The notes under the pieces are model-generated. The model ran no database searches. It was not told the origin of the DNA and was given only the letters and a program-made list of their open reading frames with translations. From assembly GCA_030612835.1 (NCBI GenBank), contig JAUWND010000007.1, positions 1 through 34,584 of the forward strand: a DNA stretch of 34,584 bases, read 5' to 3'. Origin of the DNA: Candidatus Methanophagales archaeon. GTDB taxonomy: Archaea; Halobacteriota; Syntropharchaeia; Alkanophagales; Methanospirareceae. Shown here piece by piece: positions 20,112-28,900 of this stretch. The translations under genes and the position numbers were made by a program. Numbering within the stretch: position 1 is the first letter of the stretch; each line of letters opens with the position of its first letter.

Positions 20112-20966
20112 ATGAATGTGACCGCAGTACAGGAGGGTTTTACGGCCGCTATGCAGTCAGGGATATACATTATTTCAACGAGTTTATTGTATCCTGTGAT
20201 AATAATCCTATTTCTTTTAATTTGCTGGAGTTTAATAGCGCTCGGGGGGTTTATATATGAGTGGTATAAGCGGGACCGCGATTTTGTCTCGCTTGAGCAC
20301 GGTGCGTTCAAGGCGAGGGCGTTACTGAACGAGGATGACTCGGACGGTGCCTTCGACATCCTGAGTAAGACATGTTCTACTAAATACGTGCATCTGTTTC
20401 TCATTAGATTAGCAATGTTCCGGAGAGCGCATCAGAGTAAGAAACTCATGGAAGTAAAGATAGAGAAGTTATTGCATGATTTAGAGAGTGTAATGATGAA
20501 GAGGTGGGAGAAGTCACGGTTCGCGAGTCGGGCAGGCCCTATGCTGGGTCTGATGGGTACGTTGATACCGATGGGACCTGCACTACTCGCGCTTGCCGGC
20601 GGCGATATAGAAACGTTAGCAAAGAACCTGGTTGTCGCATTCGGATCAACAGTTCTCGGATTAGTGGCTGGACTGTGCGGGCATTTGTTATCAATGGTTA
20701 GAAGCAGATGGTACGATCAAGATATGAGTGATATGGAGTTTTTAGCGGAGATTCTGTTCGGTGACCGAGGAAGCGAAGAAGCCTTAGAGTTAGGGATAAT
20801 CGAAGAATGCGATTTTGAGGCGGATGATGGGTATGGTCAACGATTCAGGCACTATATTAGTAAGACGAATAGAGGGGAGAGGAGAAAATTGCGAGAAGTT
20901 TTTATGATGAATGGAGAGGAAGAGGAGGTGGTGGTAAAAGATGAGTTACATGAAGCGAAGGAGTAG
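20112..20966 (+). CDS. MotA/TolQ/ExbB-like proton channel family protein
   Basis: One N-terminal TM, a cytoplasmic region, then RAGPMLGLMGTLIPMGPALLALAGGDIETLAKNLVVAFGSTVLGLVAGLCGHLLS, the ExbB/TolQ signature. The ORF track starts at GTG 20103; ATG 20112 has better SD spacing. Confidence 0.87.
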   Translation: MNVTAVQEGFTAAMQSGIYIISTSLLYPVIIILFLLICWSLIALGGFIYEWYKRDRDFVSLEHGAFKARALLNEDDSDGAFDILSKTCSTKYVHLFLIRLAMFRRAHQSKKLMEVKIEKLLHDLESVMMKRWEKSRFASRAGPMLGLMGTLIPMGPALLALAGGDIETLAKNLVVAFGSTVLGLVAGLCGHLLSMVRSRWYDQDMSDMEFLAEILFGDRGSEEALELGIIEECDFEADDGYGQRFRHYISKTNRGERRKLREVFMMNGEEEEVVVKDELHEAKE

Positions 20967-21291
20967 AAGAAGCGGTAGGAGAAGAGGATTTCTACTACAG
21001 GACGATGAGGACCCTTTAAGTGGAGTTGCGAATCTGTTCGACGTGGCAATGATATTTGCCCTTGGATTGCTTGTTGCGCTACTGATACAGATGCAGATGC
21101 AAGAAGCACTCACGGACCTGGACAAGATGAAAGAGATTGTCGAGCGTGGTAAGAAGATGGAAATGGCTCCAACAGAACAGATGGTTACCGTTAGTGGCGA
21201 GATAGAGGAGTCGGGCACTCTTTATGAGATTAAACAGGGAGATGACTCGGTATTTGTACTGGTGAATGAATCCGCGAAAGGGGGAGGTTGA
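20941..21291 (+). CDS. DUF2149-like, ExbD-type single-TM protein
   Basis: DDEDPLSGVANLFDVAMIFALGLLVALLIQMQ carries a TM helix led by Asp, as in ExbD/TolR; overlaps the ExbB-like gene by 26 nt. Confidence 0.8.
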   Translation: MSYMKRRSRRSGRRRGFLLQDDEDPLSGVANLFDVAMIFALGLLVALLIQMQMQEALTDLDKMKEIVERGKKMEMAPTEQMVTVSGEIEESGTLYEIKQGDDSVFVLVNESAKGGG

Positions 21292-21399
21292 CCTTTAAAC
21301 GTATTGTATTTACTGACACCTGACAACTCACACCTCATACCTTCATCATAGCTAAATAAATACAAAAGGTCTATTGGGTACTGGTACCAGTTAGTAGGA

Positions 21400-22941
21400 A
21401 TGCGGAAAAAGATGCGAGAGCAGTGTAATCTGAGGAATATTGGCATTTTTATTGTAATAACGATGTGTTTAGTGGGCATGATGAGTCCTGCGATGACTCA
21501 ATCCTCAAACGTCATACCCTCAACACCCTTGTATATGTATGGACCTGTTTTCCATGAAAATAACATTTTTTGCGAATCACTCATTGTGTATGAGTCCACA
21601 AAGGGATTCAGTAAGAGTACTGAGAACGAGATATACAATTTGACTGTACTTGTAGACCCGGAGAATAGGGTTAAGGAGAGCGATGAAGGTAATTTTGCGA
21701 ATGACAATTTGCCGGATTTGGACGTTAACGAAATAGAGGCATACTACACTAACACAGACATAAGGTATCTAAACTTAAATAATGACGTCAAAGTAAAAAT
21801 AACAAATCACGGGTCTATAAACACAGTACCATTTGAAATAAAACTCGTTGTGAACGCAGAAGATGTAGATATTAAGACAATCCCTGCACTTGAGCCAAAT
21901 TCAAGTACATATGTAGTGTTCAATTGGACGCCAATATATAATGTGACCCGACCACCCATAAATGCATATCAGGTATCCGAAAATTTTACTTTGCATGCGA
22001 TAGTAGACCAGGAAAACAGAATAATAGAATCAAATGAGACCAATAACATGATGACGGTCAACGTATCTGCATTATGGAATGGTCGTATGGGAGGAAATGG
22101 TGTTTTAGGTGAACCATATATAACAACCCTGCATCATGGTATGTTACATGGTGGCACAATCTACACATTTGGTGATAGTTATAAGTACTGGAAATATGCA
22201 GTTCAACCAGGTAACCCTTATACAGTAAAATATAATGTTACACTGCCTCCTGGTACCAAGGTAGAATTAGCAAATATATATACCTATTTCGAGTGGTTTG
22301 TTACGGAACAACCGAAAGCTGAGGTGACGTTTGCTACTCCCGATGGCGAGAACCATCTTTCGATAGAAGGGTGGTACTGGGACAGAGCTTATGCTTTCAT
22401 TTTTGGACCTTTTTTATGGGGGGTCCTCAAGTATGATGTGACCCAATACATCAATGGGAACGGTACTTACAACTTCTCTCTTAAGCATGATGGTGGTCCT
22501 AAATACTTTGTGGATGGTGCGTTGTTGTTCTTAGTCTACCGTGATGAGAGCGAGCCTTTGATGGAGTACTGGGTGAGTGAGGGTGCAGACCTTATAGGAG
22601 GCAGAGATATTGAATATCTTCGCTATGAGGATACAACAGCGAAGGCGGAGTTCACAGGTGGCGAAATAGATATTGCAAATGTAACCAACGTGACACTGTT
22701 TTCTGTTGTGAATTGGGGATTCCAAACTGACCTATGGTTCAATGGCCACTTACTTGGGAAAGATTGTTTCACATCTATACACCCCTATCAAGAAGAGATT
22801 GCGCAATACAATGTTACAATGATACCGGCGGAATATCTTAATTCCACCTATAATCTTGTTGAAATGGAATTTAGAGGAAATTGCAGGAATATGCCGGCAA
22901 ATGCATTCCTGGTTGTGGAATACAAAAAAGATGAACGATAA
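21400..22941 (+). CDS. Secreted CARDB + DUF3344 protein (513 aa)
   Basis: Signal peptide FIVITMCLVGMMSPAMTQ; CARDB LPDLDVNEIEAYYTN...NRIIESNETNN; DUF3344-type HHGMLHGGTIYTFGDSYKYW...MPANAFLVVEYKK. Confidence 0.83.
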   Translation: MRKKMREQCNLRNIGIFIVITMCLVGMMSPAMTQSSNVIPSTPLYMYGPVFHENNIFCESLIVYESTKGFSKSTENEIYNLTVLVDPENRVKESDEGNFANDNLPDLDVNEIEAYYTNTDIRYLNLNNDVKVKITNHGSINTVPFEIKLVVNAEDVDIKTIPALEPNSSTYVVFNWTPIYNVTRPPINAYQVSENFTLHAIVDQENRIIESNETNNMMTVNVSALWNGRMGGNGVLGEPYITTLHHGMLHGGTIYTFGDSYKYWKYAVQPGNPYTVKYNVTLPPGTKVELANIYTYFEWFVTEQPKAEVTFATPDGENHLSIEGWYWDRAYAFIFGPFLWGVLKYDVTQYINGNGTYNFSLKHDGGPKYFVDGALLFLVYRDESEPLMEYWVSEGADLIGGRDIEYLRYEDTTAKAEFTGGEIDIANVTNVTLFSVVNWGFQTDLWFNGHLLGKDCFTSIHPYQEEIAQYNVTMIPAEYLNSTYNLVEMEFRGNCRNMPANAFLVVEYKKDER

Positions 22942-25900
22942 AAAGATGAACAATAGAGGACTCGGTACTTTTCTGGTAATAATGGTGTGTTTAGTGAGCA
23001 TGATGAGTCCTGCGATGACTCAGCCATCTATTCCAATGTTTAATAATGCGAGCACTGCTACCAATGGAGAAACTGATGACTTCTCTGAACCTATTACCCT
23101 TTTCGCGCCTTCTTCGCCTGTTCCTGATACCGAAGGAGCGCTGAGAACGTTCAACATTACAACAGACCAACCCGTAAACGTTAGCTTGCTACTCAACGGA
23201 ACGGAAGTGTTCAGCCAGAGCAGTGTGACAAACTCAACTTACACGAATACAAACGTCATTAAAGCTCTAGATAATGGAACACAGACACTTAACGAGAGCG
23301 ATAATAGTCTAACCGACCTTGCAGTAACAAGCATCGAACTTGAGACAGGCTGTGGTGCCTCGGAACATCCATGTTATCGCTATGCCGGATATGCTCTTAA
23401 CGTTACCGCGATAATAGCGAATCTCGGAGAGGCGAATGCGAGCAATTTTGTCCTTAACTTCTACGATGATGACACAATATTTAATGAAACAGAAGTCCGC
23501 CACCTTCAGGCAGGCTCTTCTTGTATCGTTAATGCCTCCTGGGACCTTTCAGATGCAGATATTGGGGTCCATAGTATTACTGTTGAAGTTGAACCGTGCA
23601 ACAATTCGGACAGTAACCTGACGAATAACATAAACCACTTAGAAGGGGTAGGGATAGCTAATCCCTGGGCAATCAATATGACAGTACCTGTAACTCCCGT
23701 AAAAGAAGGCGATAACGTATCTATCTATGTCGGTATTAGAAACAAAGGACCGCTAAGTGCCAACCTCTCGCTTAATTTCTCTTGTCTGGATAGCTACGAG
23801 AACAGAATCCTGTTTGATACCAAATCTTTGCGGGTAGACGCTAACAGCACAAATTATACCGACGCAACCTGGGATGCAAGACCTTTGTTCATAGGTCCCC
23901 CGGATAATATCTCTACCACACGTACCATAGTAGTGGAAGAGGCGAAAGCGGATTTACATACGAGAAAAGAGATAGAAGTGATGCCTCATTCAAACCTTAC
24001 CATTACTGCCGTAACCATAAATCCTTTTAATGAAACTGCAAATGTTGTGACCTTCACAATTAACAATAATGACAGTGAGACTGCAAATGCTACTCTTTGG
24101 CTCTATGATGTGAACACAACCGCACATGAAATATCTTATTCTTCAATGCCTGAACTGCTCCTGACATCCTATCCTGGTGCACTTAGCATGAGCGTGTATT
24201 TCGTTGACAAAATCACATATTATGAAGCGGGTCCGGGATGTTGGTATGAAGTTTATGATATGAACAACACTATAATCATGAATGAACGCCGCTCGAGCTC
24301 AACAAAAAAGAGAGAAGAGCGGGGCAATATTTGGTCCAACTGGGGTGCCGGGGATACTATTACACTAAAGTATTACAGAATAGAAGCTACTGTCGAACCG
24401 GTCGCACTGCTCAAATGCATGCCGCTTACTCTGAATGCAAGCGAAACGAAAAAATTCGCCATACCGTACGAATTATCACAGCCCGGAGTGCATACGCTAT
24501 GGCTGGTACTGAGCAACGGGAACAACGCTTTTACGACCGTTGGTGGGACGGATCTTGCAGTTAATCTTTCCGTGAATGAAACAGTGCTTGACGGCGACCA
24601 GTTGAACATAACGGCAATGATAAAAAATTTAGAGTCCATAAATGCCACGAACTTCTGTGTTCGTTTTTATATCGATTCGTCAATAATTCATGAAGAGAGT
24701 ATCCCTTACCTATCCGGCGTTGAATATCCGGATAACAGTACCTCAATATATGTTAGCTGGAACGCAACGACATGGAACGCAGGCAAAGGCAAAGATGTCT
24801 TCAATCATATAATAAAAGTGGAAATAGACTCGTGTGAGAATATAGATAACTATGCGTCAAACAACGAAGAGGAGAGAATAGTCCATGTTTACAATGATTT
24901 CGCTGTTACCTGCTTGAATATTAGTCATGACCTCAGTATCGGCGAGTCGGCTGCCATTAATTCTACAATACTATATTTGGGCAACAGAAGTAGGAGCGCA
25001 AACGTAAGCTTTTATGTAAAAAAAAGTGAAGATATAAAAAGACTTATCTCATCCTCTATTATTAGTTTTGACGATTCGGGCGGTAGTGTAACGAATTGGA
25101 CTGCCAAAATAGATAATAGCACGAATTTGTGCGCGCGGGTGACGGACGTAACTACAAATTGGACCGTGGACGTGAGCGGGAACTGCACGATAACCGTAGA
25201 AGTTGAGCCAGGATGGGATGTGAACAAAACGAATAATAAAATGAGTATCACAAGAGAGATTATCGCACCGGATTTCGTGCTCGATGACCTGCGTATCGAG
25301 CCGAAAAGCTCGATAGAGGGAAATACGACAAACATCTCGGTTACTGCCAATAACACGGGCGGCATAGCTCGTGCTACCAATATCGCCTTCTATGACTGCT
25401 TCAGAAAGCCCAGCGACTACTACATATCCATGTTTATGAACCCAACAGAATACGGTATCAAAACTACTTCGATTGGATTTAATAAGAACGATACGTTAGC
25501 AATGCGACTATATGTGAAGTTCACTTCTTACGGCGAGTATCTCCACCTGTATGACAGCAAGGGTAGGTTAATGGCAACATATAATGAGAGCTTTAGTGGC
25601 TGGACGCCCTGGATACGCGGCAATCGGATTGATGTGGAACTAGAGAAGCCGAAAGGGAGCAGTAGTTCTACCAAGGTGACGATTTACCAATATGACTACC
25701 TGATGTCCGAAGATGAAATTGTTAGTCGGCCTGTGGTTATAAACACAACCGATGCCCGGAACATCACAGTAAACTGGAGCGCTTCTCCTGCTGGTGAGCA
25801 TTGCATCGTGGCGATAATAGATCCGGAAGATGCTATTCCGGAAATAAACGAGACGAACAACGTGCAAATGAATTTCTGCCTCGTTCAGGGACCTGACCTC

Positions 25901-28900
25901 ATCGTCTCGGATATAAAGTTGCTGAATATTTCAGATGGTACAGAATTGAATGCTGCCAGTATAAGTGCGGGCGAACACGTGAATATCTGTGCCAATGTCT
26001 CTAATATAGGTGTGCTGCCCGCATACAATTTCAATGTGAGCTTTTTTATCGATGAACTCTGCGTTGGCACAGCCACTCATGTAAATGTTGCACCGAATGA
26101 GTCCACGCACGTTTCTACGTGTTGGAACACAACAGTGGGTAATTATAACGTTATAGTAATGGTGGATTCCGGAAACGACGTAACGGAGATGAATGAATCG
26201 AACAATAGTGGTGAAATATGTGTAAAAGTGCTCGGAGCTGACTTAGCAGTAGATATAGCCTTTAAAACCTCCACAGACGGGGACAAGGTTATGGTTACGG
26301 CAAACGCTACGGTTACAAATCAAGGCGTATCGCCTGCCAATAACTTCTACTCTTTCTTATTCGTCGGACAATATAAGAACGAACGCGGGTATGAACTCAT
26401 TCCGAGTTATTATGGTGCTGATGACGTCTATAAAGGTGTGAGATGGGTAAACAGGAGTTATGCCGGCGCGAACTGTATTTGTGTGCATGTTAACGCCACG
26501 GAGCATTTGGAAAAAGGCGAAAAGGTTTACCGGGTGAAAAAAGGGGACATAAAAATATATGACCGCAGAGGAGAAGAAGTTGCGAAACCAACAGAGCCGT
26601 GCTGTATTCCTGTAATGGGCGATACAGTAAACGTAAGTGTCCTGCATGGAGAGGGCCAGGGAGTAGAGATATTCTTTTACCCGGGCGAAATAAGAACGAA
26701 AAACAGGTCATTGGGTGTTGACGATAAATTCAACCTTTTGCTGGTAGAAGCAGTAGGGAAAGGAATTTACACGGCGTGTGTAGATGCCGACACGGAAGGT
26801 GAAGTGCCGGAACATGATGAACATAATAATCAGCAGGTGAAGCAGCTAAAAGTGCTGCCCGATTTCATCGTCTCTAACATTTCTATTTCGGGTAATGGCA
26901 CGGGGCTAAACGAGACAAATGAGGGCAGTACAGTATTCATAAACGCGAGCATAACGAATAGCGGGTTGATAAGTGGAGTTACAGATGCGGACGTTTTTGC
27001 CCTGCATGACTGGGTAGGCCTCTCGCCACGATTTGAACTCAGCCCGTATGGGTATCCATATGGCTATGGGTACGTGATATCGCATCCGGATGCCGATGCA
27101 ATAAAAATACATTTTAAGTCGTTGAATATAACGACAAAGAACGCGCCGTGTATTGAAAACCGGGGGTTTGTTTATATCAGAGATAAAACCGGAAAAATAG
27201 TAGAGCTGTGGGGGGAGAATAGGCGAGGTCCTGCGAATTCTTCCTGGATTACTGGTGATACCGCTTATGTTTATGCACCAACGAAATGTGGTGACATCAC
27301 GGCATCAAACGTCGTTATAGACAGATATCAGTGGACGAATAGAATAGCAAATATTTCGAGGGTCGAGTTGCAAGCAAAAGAAACGAAGAACTACACCGTG
27401 GTGTGGACCCCCGCAGATGCAGGACCTTATGCAATACAAATGATTATTGACCCGGAAAACAATGAGGCCGAGATGAACGAATCAAACAACGACTTAAATA
27501 AGAGCTTTTACCTGATGCCAGATGAGGACCCGGCAGTTGTAGATATAACTTTTTATCCGCAGCCGCCAGTGCCGAAGAATAGCCCGGTTAATATTACCGC
27601 ACAGATCGTTAATAACGGAAACAGGACATCGAATTTCTCGGTTGATCTGTGGGCGCTAAAAGAAGAGAATTACGATTACGAGACGGCGCATCCTACGGAC
27701 GATTTCAATGAAACAATAGTTACGTATCCGGAAGCGAATTGGACAGGCATTCTATTTGCAGAAATACGATTGGATGAAGGTTCAATAAGAAGACGAATGA
27801 AAGTGGATGACTTGTATAAGAGTACGAGTGCATATTTCTATTCTTTTAATGGCAAAAATATGGAAGTATGGACAAAAGGGAATACGACTAAAATAGAGAT
27901 GCTGCCTTTTAACTCTGTCAATTATAATGACCGTGAGACGACAAAAGCAGATGGAGGGAGAAAGGTATGGGGCTGCAATATAAATAAAATAGCACATAAA
28001 ATAATTCTTAACCATACCTCGGTATCTCTGGGACCGGGCAACACGACTAACGTAACTGGTATACTGCCACACGTGCGTGCGGGAAACGGTTCCATAAGTT
28101 ATAAGATTTATGCTGTTGTTGATATGGACAACGTGCTTTGGGAACTGAACGAAAGCAATAATGAACTCTCAAAACCGCTAAATGCCGAAATTCCGGACCT
28201 CATGATCTCTAATATCACGTGTGATGCACAGCCAAAAGCAGAAATTAAAAATATCGGTAGTGCACCAGCCGAAAATGTCTCTGTGCGGTTCATTCGTGAT
28301 GTGTACACGGGAGATATGGCTTATCCACCATATAAGGTAGAAAACGATGGGTTCTTTTCTATCTCGCAGAAGGATGCGAAAGTAATGCGAGTGCATTTCG
28401 ATTATTTGTATATGGATGAAGATAAGAACGGGTCGCTTCGCATCGGCAATGGGACTTCCTGGGAGGACTACAAAAAGGATAGCCCTAAAGGCTTCTGGAG
28501 TTCCTGGGTGAATGTGGATTCCGAAGGCGATTTCGTTACACATCCAATCACATTAATTTTGAATAAAGGGCGCTATGAGATAGATAGATACGAGTATGGA
28601 GTGGATAAGCCAGATAAACCATTCACGGTATATCCGGGGGCGAAAAGGTCAGTGCAAGTGCCGTTTACTGCGGAGAATGAGATATACAATTTAACTGTGC
28701 TCGTAGACCCTGAGAATAGGGTTAAGGAGAGTGACGAAGGTAATAATGAAGAGAAGAAGATAATGGGCCCTGATTTGACGTTTGCGTTCCAGGAAATAAT
28801 GTTTTTGAACAAAAAAGGGAACGAAGTTGGGTCTGATAAACTTATTGCGCGAGAAAGCCATACAATAAGAGTAAATGTAAAAAATGCCGGCTGCGTAGCT

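Noticed and set aside
20103-21291. Flagellar or archaellar motor
   Set aside because: Archaella are not MotA/B-driven; no archaellin, FlaI or FlaJ genes nearby; sequences fit ExbB/TolQ and DUF2149 better.
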